Assembly: GCF_029633865.1 (NCBI RefSeq)
Contig: NC_079213.1
Span: 98,914,845 to 98,978,844 of the forward strand
Direction of reading: 5' to 3'
Source: Lampris incognitus
Lineage: Eukaryota; Chordata; Actinopteri; Lampriformes; Lampridae
DNA: 64,000 nt
The notes beneath the pieces were generated by a model. It had not been told where the DNA came from, ran no database searches, and worked only from the letters and a program-made list of their open reading frames with translations. Of the stretch, positions 21,201 through 29,187 are shown piece by piece. Position numbers and translations under genes: made by a program. Every line of letters begins with the position of its first letter. The stretch's first letter is position 1.

Positions 21201-24200
21201 CTGCCTCAAGGTTCGACGTGTTGTGCGTTCAGAGATGCTCTTCTGCATACCTCGGTTGTAATGAGTGGTTATTTGAGTTACTGTTGCCTTTCTGTCAGCT
21301 CGAACCAGTCTGGCCATTCTCCTCTGACCTCTGGCATCAACAAGGCATTTTCGCCCACAGAACTGCCGCTCACTGGATATTTTCTCTTTTTCGGACCATT
21401 CTCTGTAAACCCTAGAGATGGTTGTGCGTGAAAATCCCAGTAGATCAGCAGTTTCTGAAATACTCAGACCAGCCCGTCTGGCACCAACAACCATGCCACG
21501 TTCAAAGTCACTTAAATCAGCTTTCTTCCCCATTCTGATGCTCGGTTTGAACTGCAGCAGATCGTCTTGACCATGTCTACATGCCTAAATGCATTGAGTT
21601 GCTGCCATGTGATTGGCTGATTAGAAATTTGCGTTAATGAGCAGTTGGACAGGTGTGCCTAATAAAGTGGCCGGTGAGTGTATATTCCAGTACTGCAAAA
21701 ATGTTGGTGTCATCTTTGATAACCACCTCAGCTTGAACAAGCATGTTAACTCAGTTATCCGGTCGTGTTTTCTGCAGCTCAGGAGACTCTCCAAGATCAG
21801 TTCAATTTTAGTCAGTAGAAATTTAGATTCTCGTACATGCTTTTATTTCCTCTTGTTTGGACTACTGTAACTCCCTCTACACACATCTGAGTCAATAGAG
21901 TCTACATAAATTACAGCTTGTCTAAAATGCAGCAGCCAGACTCCTCACCAAAAAAAAAACCAACCCAAAAAAAAAAGAGCACATTACTCTTATTTTAGCT
22001 TCACTTCATTGGCTCCCAGTAAATTTTAGAATTGAATTTAAGATAGCATTATTCATTTTTAGAGCCTTCTCTGGATTCGCACCCAAGTACTTTTCAGATC
22101 CTCTAACACCATAAGTGCCCAGTCGCAACCTGAGGTCCTCAACCAAGGCTCTGCTAGCTGTTCCACAATCCAGGCTTAGGACCAAGGGTGACCGGGCTTC
22201 TTCTGTTTGGACCCTTACACTCTGGAACAACCTCCCCGAGGAGATCAGACTGGAGAGATCCTTATCCCCTTTTAAATCCCTCTTGGAAACATACTTTTAT
22301 AAGTGTGCTTATTCAGGATTTGTTGTCTGAATTCATCATTTGTTTATCTTGTTTGTATTATTGATTATTCATTCATTCATTATCCAAACCGTTTATCCTT
22401 ACTCAGGGTTGTGGGATGCTGGAGCCTATCCCAGCAGTCATTGGGCAGCAGGCCCAAATTTATTAAATTATTTTATATTATTATTATTATTATTTTATTA
22501 TATTATTTTCGAATTTATTGATTATTGATTTTTTAATTATTTTACATTGTTATATTGTACTTATTTTATTTTTTTCCAAATATGCAGCTCCTCTTGCTTT
22601 TATATTTCCTTCCCAGTGTTGTTTAACTTTTAAACTGGTTTTAAATTGTTTTTTTTATCATTGTTTGTATCCCATATTTTTCTATTTTGTCTTGTAAAGC
22701 ACTTTGTGTCTTTTTTTTTAAAAAGTGCTACCTACAACATGGACATATTTTTACCACACAGTAAGTTGCTGACTGTGATCTGAAGGCCATTGCATTATGG
22801 TTGTGTTTTCAAGGGCATGTACTCATCAGTGATCTGTCCGGGTTTCGTGATGACCAACCTGACATATGGTATCCTGCCCTCCTTGCCAGGCTTCATCTGG
22901 ACCTTGTTTATGCCCATCTTTTGGCTTGTGAGTTCACCTCCAAAAATGTTTTATCCAAGCGAGGTTTTTATCAGTAAGTCAGTGTGCCGTTTCAGTCCAT
23001 TTTGTCTGTGTCATTCACAGAAAGTTGAATCCGTTCATCTGGACACAACATTTATTGACAGATGCATTTCATCACTCATATAAGTGACCTCTTCAGCCTC
23101 AACTGACTGCAGGTATCCCCACCCTTATAAACAATACAGTGGCATAACGAGTGAAACCAACGATCAGTTTCATATGTAAATTTGCTTGACCTTTAACTAG
23201 AGTTACAATGGCCATGTATGCTATTCACAGAAGATTGGGGAATGGTTGCAATCACAGCATTGTAAGATGGCGACAGATGTACTCTTAGCCCCCCCCGGCC
23301 ATGACTTTTACATCGGGGAAACCAAACAGATGCTGGCCAAGAGGATGGCACAACACAGAAGAGCTAGCACATCAGGCCAGGACACTGCAGTCTACACCAT
23401 CTACAGGCCGGTGGCCACTCTTTCAAGGATGAGGATGTGCACATGCTTGATAGGGAGGAATGCTGGTTTGAACGGGGGATCAAAGAGGCCATCTTTGTGA
23501 AGAGAGAACGGCCATCCCTGAACTGAGGGGGGGGGCGTAGCACATGGGAGGATCACGCTATTCCTCCCAGTCGCCCCACCCCGAACAGATTCCCCAACCG
23601 ACCAGAGGAGGCGCTAGTGCAGCGACTACGACACATACACACATCCGGCTTCCCACCCGCAGACACGGCCAATTGTGTCTGTAGGGATGCCTGGCCAGAG
23701 GTAACACGGGGATTTGAACCGCCGATCCCTGTGTTGGTAGGCAACAGAATAGACAGCCACGCCACCCGGACGCCCAAGGTTGGGAATACCTGCACTCAGT
23801 TGAGACTGAAGAGGTCACTTAGATGAGTGATGAAATGTTTCTCTCAATAAACGCTGTGTCCAGATGAACTGATTCAACTTCCTGTGATTTCCTTACCTGG
23901 ATTATTGAGCATGCATAAAGACACGTCTTTGTCATAGTTTGAAATCTCACTGTATACCTATGCGAACTCAGCAATTTACCTGGACCAATTCATCACGCAC
24001 ACTAAAATAACTTACATCCTATATTGGGTGAAACAGGTCTACAACATTTGTTTTTAGCTGAAATTATCTTTTTTCACCATTTCACAGATCAGAATTTGTA
24101 CTAATACTTTTACCCTGACACCTTATAACGGAGCTGAGGCCTTGGTAGGTATAACCACCTTGACAGCTCCCAAAGAATCACTGAGCATCTCAAAATCGGA

Positions 24201-24749
24201 CTTACAGAGTAAATTCCAAAGTCACTCATGAATTCCACTTTCCCATGTAGTTCTGGCTATATAAGCAAAACCCAGAGTCACTGGACTCTCGAGCCAAATA
24301 CCACAGCTTAACATCTGGGCTGGGCAATAACTACACAGAGCCGCGGAAGGTAAGAACCAATATATTCAGGAATTCTGTCCGTCAAAACTCAGAAGCACCA
24401 CTGGTTAATTATCGGATATATTGCCAGTTTAAATTGTCTCATGAAACTAATTATCGTTATTTTTCTAATGATGTTTACAATATTGGTGGACATATGTCAA
24501 GACAACTAGAAATTCCTTGAATAATACGTGGTTATCTCTCCAAACTGGTATCATAGCGTTTGTTCTTTGTCTACATGAAATCCCTTTCAGATATCAGTGC
24601 AACCAACTCTCATGCTCTCCTGCCCGTCTTTCTGTTCTTTTCTGAACTATTTGCAGATGGATATTGATGAGGACATGTCAGAGGCCCTGTACAATGCATT
24701 ACTGGAACTGGAAGATAGTGTAAAAAAGATGCTGAAGGAAAAACCGTAG
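14840..24749 (+). CDS. hsd17b7: 3-keto-steroid reductase / 17-beta-hydroxysteroid dehydrogenase 7 (hsd17b7)
   Basis: NADPH-dependent short-chain dehydrogenase, anchored in the ER. It reduces 3-keto sterol intermediates in cholesterol synthesis and can convert estrone to estradiol. Exons: 14840-14874, 15328-15531, 15754-15846, 16104-16218, 17616-17810, 22814-22927, 24088-24144, 24251-24349, 24657-24749. They join in frame to 1005 nt, 334 residues plus stop (human 341). Visible motifs: nucleotide-binding TGANRSGIG across the exon 1/2 junction, [25 protein letters not shown], the catalytic YSSSK of [16 protein letters not shown], and [19 protein letters not shown] followed by [11 protein letters not shown]. 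The start follows a CAGGAAAG leader and gives the family N-terminus. Introns 5 and 6 are enlarged by transposons. Conserved downstream partner of ddr2. Confidence 0.96.
15112..15302 (+). repeat. TG/AG microsatellite and ATAGT-type minisatellite in hsd17b7 intron 1
   Basis: A TG run followed by a GA run occupies about 15117-15171. From about 15218 to 15302 a 5-base unit (GTATA/GTATG variants) is repeated with TTTGG and GCATA interruptions. Confidence 0.8.
16683..17052 (-). mobile_element. tRNA-headed SINE, family A, variant tail
   Basis: Read on the minus strand it starts GTGGCACGGTGGCCCAGTGG near 17052 and has the TTTGCATGTTCTCCCTGTG body. It ends with the same variant tail as the copy at 10680 (CTAGCTACACATCTAGGATG-like) and an ATCAAG end. 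Its head directly abuts a 5S rRNA-like sequence. Confidence 0.7.
17057..17196 (-). rRNA. 5S rRNA-like sequence, probably a pseudogene
   Basis: The minus strand reads TCTCGGAAGCTAAGCAGGGT, then CGGGTCTGGTTAATACTTGG and ATGGGAGACCGCC. These are the internal promoter boxes and core of vertebrate 5S rRNA. It begins GTTTACAGCCACAC and ends AGGTGCTGTAAGCTTTT, as a 5S gene does. Between GACCGCCTG and the end there is an insertion of roughly 20 bases rich in TTGGG, and several 5' substitutions are present. This points to a non-functional or SINE-borne copy rather than a working gene. Confidence 0.8.
17880..18207. other. Intron sequence with short local repeat
   Basis: Only a short direct repeat, GACTTAATGTTGGTGACTTC / TGGCTTAATGTTGGTGACTC around 17900-17941, stands out. 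No coding sequence is seen. Confidence 0.5.
18208..19880 (-). mobile_element. RTE-clade LINE, 3' two-thirds, with (TAG)n tail
   Basis: Minus-strand frames give the RT core: [36 protein letters not shown] and a QQYGFMP block, then [10 protein letters not shown] (the catalytic F/YADD). They end with [20 protein letters not shown] and the C-terminal [20 protein letters not shown]. The frame is broken in several places. The 3' end is GGGAGCAGCCAAAAG-like followed by (TAG)n, seen on the plus strand as (CTA)n at 18208-18264. There is no endonuclease part, so it is 5'-truncated. Confidence 0.85.
19946..20139 (-). mobile_element. Penelope-like element terminal repeat, short copy
   Basis: The left end is AGTTCATCTGGACACAACG and the right end CACTGTGTCCAGATGAACTG, inverted copies of each other. 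It ends ATTGATGTTGCATAAAG. The target duplication CCAAAGAGGA is at 19936-19945 and 20140-20149. The family identity comes from the longer relative at 23026, which carries a GIY-YIG-type coding piece. Confidence 0.75.
19958..20046 (-). ncRNA. Hammerhead ribozyme-like motif in a Penelope-like terminus
   Basis: On the minus strand: CUGAAGA (fits the CUGANGA core; plus strand 20032-20038), then a 6-bp stem II GUCACU/AGUGAU closed by loop UAGAUG, then GAAA (19999-20002), then a stem III hairpin CAUUU...AAACG with one mismatch. Stem I is weaker. Penelope-like elements are known to carry hammerhead motifs. Self-cleavage is not shown. Confidence 0.6.
20458..21680 (-). mobile_element. Tc1/mariner transposon A, with uninterrupted transposase frame
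   Basis: The ends are inverted repeats of about 30 bases (CACTCACTGGCCACTTTATT at the left; the complement of CACTCACCGGCCACTTTATT at the right), bordered by TA on both sides (20456-20457, 21681-21682). Length is 1223 bp. It is inserted into the Rex1-type LINE in hsd17b7 intron 5. Confidence 0.92.
20490..21533 (-). CDS. Tc1-like transposase (transposon A), 347 aa, intact frame
   Basis: Cut-and-paste transposase that binds the element's inverted ends and inserts at TA. The N-terminal half holds two helix-turn-helix regions ([20 protein letters not shown]). The DDE catalytic half shows [14 protein letters not shown] (first Asp), [11 protein letters not shown] (second Asp) and [11 protein letters not shown] (Glu), spaced as in the DD34E class. 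Length of 347 residues matches full-length Tc1 proteins and no stop interrupts it. The residues [13 protein letters not shown] at the start fit the family start. Nothing suggests host use. Confidence 0.92.
   Translation of the reverse strand: MGKKADLSDFERGMVVGARRAGLSISETADLLGFSRTTISRVYREWSEKEKISSERQFCGRKCLVDARGQRRMARLVRADRKATVTQITTHYNRGMQKSISERTTRRTLRQMGYSSRRPHRVPLLSAKNRKLRLQFAQAHQNWTIEDWQNVAWSDESRFLLRHSDGRVRIWRQQHESMDPSCLVSTVQAGGGGGVMVWGIFSWHTLGPLVPIEHRVNATAYLSIVADHVHPFMTTVFPSSDGYFQQDNAPCHKARIISDWFLEHDNEFTVLKWPPQSPDLNPIEHLWDVVDREIRIMDVQPTNLQQLRDAIMSIWTKLSEECFQYLVESMPRRIKAVLKAKGGPTWY
22814..22927 (+). other. hsd17b7: hsd17b7 exon 6, isolated by the 5-kb transposon-filled intron 5
   Basis: This exon encodes [20 protein letters not shown] and the following hydrophobic [17 protein letters not shown], part of the membrane-associating region. 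It is listed separately because intron 5 (17811-22813) is expanded by RTE, Rex1, Penelope-like and Tc1 insertions and the exon is easily missed. Confidence 0.9.
23029..23108 (-). ncRNA. Hammerhead ribozyme-like motif, left end of Penelope-like copy
   Basis: Minus-strand CUGAAGA (plus 23090-23096), stem II GGUCACU/AGUGAU with loop UAUAUG, GAAA (23067-23070). The stem III side is degraded (UGCAUCUG). Listed because core and stem II are kept while the flanks vary. Confidence 0.5.
23534..23776 (-). mobile_element. tRNA-headed SINE, family B, 5' half
   Basis: Minus strand: GGGCGTCCGGGTGGCGTGGC head, B-box-like GGTTCAAATCCCC, and the GGCCGTGTCTGCGGGTGGGA body. It is truncated at the 3' end and inserted in the Penelope-like copy. 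Confidence 0.7.
23791..23876 (+). ncRNA. Hammerhead ribozyme-like motif, right end of Penelope-like copy
   Basis: Plus strand: CUGAAGA (23806-23812), stem II GGUCACU/AGUGAU with loop UAGAUG, GAAA (23832-23835), a stem III hairpin UGUUU/AAACG with loop CUCUCAAU, and distal stem I pairing CUCAGUU/AACUGAU. It is the mirror image of the motif at the left end of the same element. Confidence 0.6.
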
Positions 24750-25264
24750 AGTACGTCGATTTGGTCTCGCCCGGCAGTCTTGCAGTGCCTAACCTATCAC
24801 AATGTGTGTTAATCACCCCTAGGACTGAGACTGCTTTATCCGTGCTTCACAGACAATCAGGGTGGAACCAACATTTCTGTGTGACTCCCTAGATAAGACG
24901 TGCCTTTCTCGAACATACCCAAAACCATGTACGCTTGGATTAAAAAAACAAAACAAAACTCAAAACAAGCCGTATATCAATATTTTGGTGTCTCTGTCGT
25001 TGTGTGGAAAGTGTGTGGGTTGGGCCTAACTAAGTGAATGATTTATGCTGAATGATGTATTGTGTGTCACATTGGTGGTCAAGGGGAAAGGAGCAAGAAC
25101 AAAACATCTGAAGGAAATTTGAGAACTACTCGCATCTGTTTCATTTTACTTCCATTTACTGCAGTATAAGAAAGGCATAACTGATTTCCTGCTACCGCTG
25201 GCTTTTCATTATTAAACAGCTTGTTCTTTGAAAAGGAACGTTTTAAAGGTAGCACAGCAACTAT
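24750..25264 (+). other. hsd17b7 3' UTR and short intergenic stretch
   Basis: No coding sequence. An ATTAAA (about 24939-24944) in an A-rich stretch may be the poly(A) signal of hsd17b7; no AATAAA lies closer to the stop. Confidence 0.5.
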
Positions 25265-25462
25265 TGGGCAGCACGGTGGCGCAGTGGTTAGCGCGGTCGC
25301 CTCACAGCAAGAAGGTCCTGGGTTCGAGCCCCGGGTAGTCCAACCTTTGGGGTCATCCCGGATCATCCTCTGTGTGGAGTTTGCATGCTCTCCCCGTGTC
25401 TGCGTGGGTTTCCTCCCACAGTCGAAAGACATGTAGGTCAGGTGAATCATACCAAATTGTCC

Positions 25463-25509
<47 letters not shown>

Positions 25510-25628
25510 TCGGCCGGCCGGCCCTGTGATGATCTGGCGGCCAGTCCACGGTGTCTCCCCGCCTGCTGCCCAATGACTGCTGGGATAGGCCCCAAACCCT
25601 GAGAGCAGGATTAACGGTCTGAATAATG
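25265..25628 (+). mobile_element. tRNA-headed SINE, family A, with internal (GT)n
   Basis: Head GGGCAGCACGGTGGCGCAGT, B-box GGTTCGAGCCCC, body GTGGAGTTTGCATGCTCTCC, and a GT run at 25467-25508 at the usual position after AAATTGTCCCTAGGTG. Confidence 0.8.
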
Positions 25629-25639
25629 GATGGACAGCA

Positions 25640-25640
25640 A

Positions 25641-25687
<47 letters not shown>
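25640..25687. repeat. (TA)n microsatellite
   Basis: About 22 TA units lie between two family A SINE copies. Confidence 0.95.
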
Positions 25688-25689
<2 letters not shown>

Positions 25690-25899
25690 CGGCATGGTGG
25701 CACAGTGGTTAGCACGGTCGCCTCACAGCAAGAAGGTCCTGGGTTCGAGCCCCGGGTAGTCCAACCTTGGTGGGTCATCCCGGGTCATCCTCTGTGTGGA
25801 GTTTGCATGTTCTCCCTGTGTCTGCGTGGGTTTCCTCCCACAGTCCAAAGACATGTAGGTCAGGTGAATTGGCCATACTAAATTGTCCCTAGGTATGAA

Positions 25900-25949
<50 letters not shown>

Positions 25950-26090
25950 TCAGCCCTGTGATGGCCTGGCGGCCTGTCCAGGGTGTCTCCCCGCCTGCCA
26001 CCCAATGACTGCTGGAATAGGCTCCAGCATCCTCGCGACCCTGAGAGCAGGATAAGCGGTTCAGCTAATGGATGGATGGATGGAGATATA
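25688..26090 (+). mobile_element. tRNA-headed SINE, family A, with internal (GT)n
   Basis: Head GGCGGCATGGTGGCACAGTG, B-box GGTTCGAGCCCC, GT run at 25903-25949, and the full tail GATAAGCGGTTCAGCTAATG ending in GGATGGATGGA. This is the most complete copy of the family in the window. Confidence 0.8.
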
Positions 26091-26131
26091 CATACATATA
26101 TATACACACATACACACACACACATATATAT

Positions 26132-26162
<31 letters not shown>

Positions 26163-26225
26163 CTCACACACATATATATATACATACATACATGCATACA
26201 TACATATACTATATGTATGTATGTG
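26091..26225. repeat. TATACA/CACATA microsatellite cluster
   Basis: Alternating TATA and CACA words run from the SINE tail to about 26225, with a terminal ATGTATGTATGTG stretch. Confidence 0.85.
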
Positions 26226-26341
26226 TATTGTAATACTTCAAATATTATTGGAACCATAAACCATATATATCAAAACGATGGTGGGTTAACTAAATGTCAT
26301 TATGTGAATTATATTACTTGCTATATGTAGATAGTAATGCT

Positions 26342-26734
26342 TGTGTAGCCAAGGCCAGCGAGAGGAGGTAAGAAGTCTGGACCAGAGAGACCCTTGAGGC
26401 AGGCACGACACGTCAAAACAATATGAACCCTCCCTACCCAAACGGGGGATAGCTAACAGAGAGGTGAGGTTATGCATACAGAAGGGATAGTGTAGAGAAG
26501 TAAAACAAGTCGGTAAGAAAACTCAAGGCCGTCTGTGACGCATGAACAAGGGAGGTTTAGCATATAAAGAATCTCACACACAAAGAAAGACAGACACATA
26601 GGGAGGATTGGCTGTTTGTGTCTCCAGATATCTGTCAAAATAATAAACTGCGGAATGATCTCCAGAAACGTCTCGACTGTCTTTTCTTCACATTAACGGA
26701 CTCGGATGAGGGGATAGCGAACGAATCCCCGACA
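26342..26734 (+). mobile_element. Candidate solo LTR (fossil)
   Basis: The unit starts TGTGTAGCC and ends CCCCGACA, with a TATA-like GCATATAAAG near 26560 and AATAAA at 26642-26647, about 90 bases before its end. This is the layout of a retroviral or LTR-element long terminal repeat. I do not see internal coding parts or a clear target duplication, so it may be a solo LTR or a chance resemblance. Age cannot be judged from one copy. Confidence 0.35.
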
Positions 26735-26746
26735 GTATATATAATC

Positions 26747-27079
26747 CTATAAGTTGTGCCATAGCGAATGTTCCTCGGTCTTGAGGTCTGCAGCTCCGTG
26801 GTCCAGCAGACTGTCGGCGTCTCCAGAGAAGTTGATGTAGGTGGTGCGAGCGAGGCAGACCCCGGCGCGGTGCGCTGAGCAGCGCTCAGTCTGCGCGCCG
26901 TGATCCGGAGCGCACACCCAGCAGTCGCTGTCGGATGCCGCCGGCTCCTCCTCGTCCCCGCTCAGTTTGGGGTTACAGAAAGCCCACACCATTCCGCAGA
27001 AATAGACGAAAAATGTCCCCATGACCAAGATCATGAGCGCGTACGACTCTATCATCGCCTTGGTTACCGGAGATGTCAT
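26747..27079 (-). CDS. Putative small single-pass membrane protein, 110 aa, unrecognised
   Basis: I do not recognise this protein. The single-exon frame starts MTSPVTKAMIESYALMILVM. It has one hydrophobic segment at residues ~13-34 (ALMILVMGTFFVYFCGMVWAF), preceded by few charges, then an acidic stretch (SGDEEEPAASDSD). A cysteine-containing middle follows (WVCAPDHG...RCSAHRAGVCLA), with a polar C-terminus ending SLWHNL. This outline suits a short type III membrane protein. The coding part is GC-rich compared with the flanking transposons and has a purine at -3 of the ATG. It lies between hsd17b7 and serbp1 in opposite orientation. It could be a real small gene or a chance frame. Confidence 0.5.
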   Translation of the reverse strand: MTSPVTKAMIESYALMILVMGTFFVYFCGMVWAFCNPKLSGDEEEPAASDSDCWVCAPDHGAQTERCSAHRAGVCLARTTYINFSGDADSLLDHGAADLKTEEHSLWHNL

Positions 27080-27604
27080 CTCGGGACGGCCGTAAAACCA
27101 ACCCCCTCGAATATGGGAAAAGTGGTCCGCAGTGGAAAAAGTAGACCATCTAAAAGGAATGGTTAAAAAAAAGTGTGGTTAATTCCTCGGTCGGTCCTTT
27201 TCTATAAACAGCGGTAAATCCCAGTGCTGGCGCAGGGTTAGTCCTCTGCTCCGCAGCAGTGCGCCGTAATGGGACAATATATTATAGTCTGCGTGCCAGC
27301 AGCGCGATCGCGTTAAAGGACCATCCCGGTATTTTCCCCCCCGTTTCAGCCCATTCGCTATAAACCTCGTATAATTAACGTCACTATGGACCATTTTCCA
27401 AAGCATACCACAATGTTTCGATTTGCTTTCTTCTTTTTGAACGCGTTCCGGGCAGTTTCCATCCACTTCTGTTGGCCTTGATATGGGTACTCCATTACAA
27501 TGAACGTTAAGTCCCCTTTATTTTTCTGTTAAAGTTACAGCTGGGATGATAACTTTCGCAAAAAAAGAAAAAGAAGATGACTACATGTTCACTGTAATGG
27601 ACTG
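27080..27604. other. GC-rich stretch upstream of the small membrane ORF
   Basis: No conserved coding sequence. It may hold the promoter and 5' UTR of the minus-strand ORF ending at 27079. CpG-containing words are frequent around 27210-27470. Confidence 0.4.
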
Positions 27605-27684
27605 CTTATTACAAGCAAATTTCAAGTCTGCAAGTTGATTTTCATACCGTATTGAAATAAATGGAAATTTGCTTGTAATAAGTA

Positions 27685-28016
27685 TGGAGACAAAGCAAGA
27701 GAGGCAAGATTGAGGTGGCTTGGACATGTGTGGAGGAGAGATGCTGGGTATATTGGGAGAAGGATGCTGAATATGGAGCTGCCAGGGAAGAGGAAAAGAG
27801 GAAGGCCAAAGAGGAGGTTTATGGATGTTGTGAGGGAGGACATGCAGGTGGCTGGTGTGACAGAGGAAGACGCAGAAGACTGGAAGAAATGGAAACGGAT
27901 GATCCGCTGTGTCGACCCCTAACGGGAGCAGCCAAAAGTAGTAGTGGCAGTAGTAGTCGTAGCAGTGGTAGTCGTAGTAGCAGTAGTAGCAGTAGTAGTA
28001 GTAGTAGTAGAAGAAG
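27685..28016 (+). mobile_element. 5'-truncated RTE LINE with 18-bp target duplication
   Basis: It contains the RTE C-terminus ([20 protein letters not shown], then [20 protein letters not shown]) and the 3' end GACCCCTAACGGGAGCAGCC. The tail is a variable GTAGTCGTAGCAGTGG-type triplet tract to 28016. The 18-base word ATTGAAATAAATGGAAAT is present at 27651-27668 and again, unchanged, at 28017-28034. Between the left copy and the LINE lies a 14-base filler that is the inverse of nearby flanking DNA. Confidence 0.88.
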
Positions 28017-28034
28017 ATTGAAATAAATGGAAAT

Positions 28035-28939
28035 CCGTGGTGCTGAGAAACGCACTGATCCAGAGTAAAGTCAAGAAAAACACCGGTATGGCCCTTTAAA
28101 GCAATAAGCTAACAGATGAGAGCCTGGACAACAGAGGCGTCCATTTATTACTTTTTCAATTACAATAATCCCTTTTCTTTTTTTTCTGGGCATAAATAAC
28201 CGACAGTGGTAGGCTAATATGTCCTTTATGAAATTCCTCAAACGACCCAGACCTTTGCGCCCCATTAGAATGAATCAAGCTTGAGTTATGCGGTAGCTTG
28301 TCTTTGCAAGAATCCCCTAAAGAAAGTCAAACAGGTTATTGTGGGTGATTGTGCATTTCTAAATGCTTTTCTAATGCCTTGACACGCTGCAGGAAAAAAG
28401 AAAGAGACGTGGAGTTTTGTGTGAGTGTTTGGGGGCAGTTTTGCTATATTTTTCTTAATTTAGAAAAATCCTTAAGCATCTTAGCGTAACGAATTTAGAA
28501 AACTGAATCACCGTTATAGTCAGTGCAATGGGCAAATTGTTACTCCGAACACAAATAACAGTCAAATAGCCCATAGCAGTATAATATAGGCTAAGCAAGC
28601 GGAAGTATTTGTCCATTGCCCTCATATTACTGATGTGAGATAATATGACGACAATAATAATCAGAACCTTCACTGCAACGTTAATCTGGTTTCTCTCTGT
28701 TTCCGCTGCATTTGTTATGGTGACCTTTCTTGACCTTTTGTTGTCTACACCTGTCATATTAATAACATTTATGACAAGATGTTTCCTTTTTGGTTAGATA
28801 ACTCCTACTTTGAATTCCACAAAAATCTGAGGAGGTAGAGAAATGATCTGAAAAACTCTCAGTCAAACAACAGAACAAAAACACCAGCAGACAATTATTA
28901 ATGTACAACTCGTGCTGTGCGTCCACTGAGGGTAGAAAA
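28035..28939. other. Intergenic stretch, nothing recognised
   Basis: AT-rich unique sequence without a supported coding frame, RNA gene or repeat family. Confidence 0.5.
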
Positions 28940-29187
28940 AAAAATGACGTCGACAGTGTCACTTTGGGTGACGTAGTTTTTTAGTAGTCCGTCCTCTTTC
29001 ATTTCTTCAACTTGCTCACTATGAAAGAACTACACGACCCACCCCGCGCCATCTCTGAAGTCCCGGATGTCTACAGCGCCGGAAGAGAAGAAGGTCTTTT
29101 TCCCAGCCATCTTGTGGCTTCATATAGCGAAGTGTTCGCACCAAGCCTCGTAGAATCGGTGGAAAATCCTGCTGAAGGGGCGCCATC
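28940..29187 (+). promoter_or_regulatory. Probable serbp1 promoter and 5' UTR
   Basis: It holds TGACGTCG (about 28944) and TGACGTAG (about 28969), half-matches to a CREB/ATF site, and a pyrimidine-rich CCTCTTTCATTTCTTC that could be the transcription start area. An ATG at 29021 opens a 68-codon upstream frame that ends at 29227 and overlaps the serbp1 start in a different frame. Confidence 0.45.

Larger units (their letters stand above)
20295..22735 (+). mobile_element. L2/Rex1-type LINE remnant, interrupted by a Tc1 element
   Basis: Before the Tc1 insert the translation gives [11 protein letters not shown]...[15 protein letters not shown]. After it comes [20 protein letters not shown] and [20 protein letters not shown] with [20 protein letters not shown]. 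This is the usual end of an L2/Rex1 RT protein. It contains stop codons and an A-rich insertion near 21950. The 3' tail (to ~22735) has AAGCACTTTGTGTC and AAAGTGCTACCTAC, typical for the clade. A short family A SINE tail sits at 22372-22455. Confidence 0.75.
23026..23912 (+). mobile_element. Penelope-like element with GIY-YIG endonuclease remnant
   Basis: The internal part translates to [20 protein letters not shown] and [12 protein letters not shown], then after a frame change [19 protein letters not shown]. This is the C-terminal GIY-YIG nuclease domain of Penelope-like retroelements. RT is not present. Ends are inverted copies: GTTCATCTGGACACAACA at the left and GTGTCCAGATGAACTGATTC at the right, closing with GAGCATGCATAAAG. 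A family B SINE (23534-23776) is inserted in it. It lies in hsd17b7 intron 6. Confidence 0.8.

Noticed and set aside
26747-27079. KCNE-type potassium-channel subunit
   Set aside because: Size and single helix would fit, but the post-helix motif conserved in KCNE proteins is absent.
27179-27466. 95-residue minus-strand frame upstream of the small membrane ORF
   Set aside because: No domain, no family resemblance, no splice signal that would join it to the downstream ORF; kept as possible 5' UTR only.
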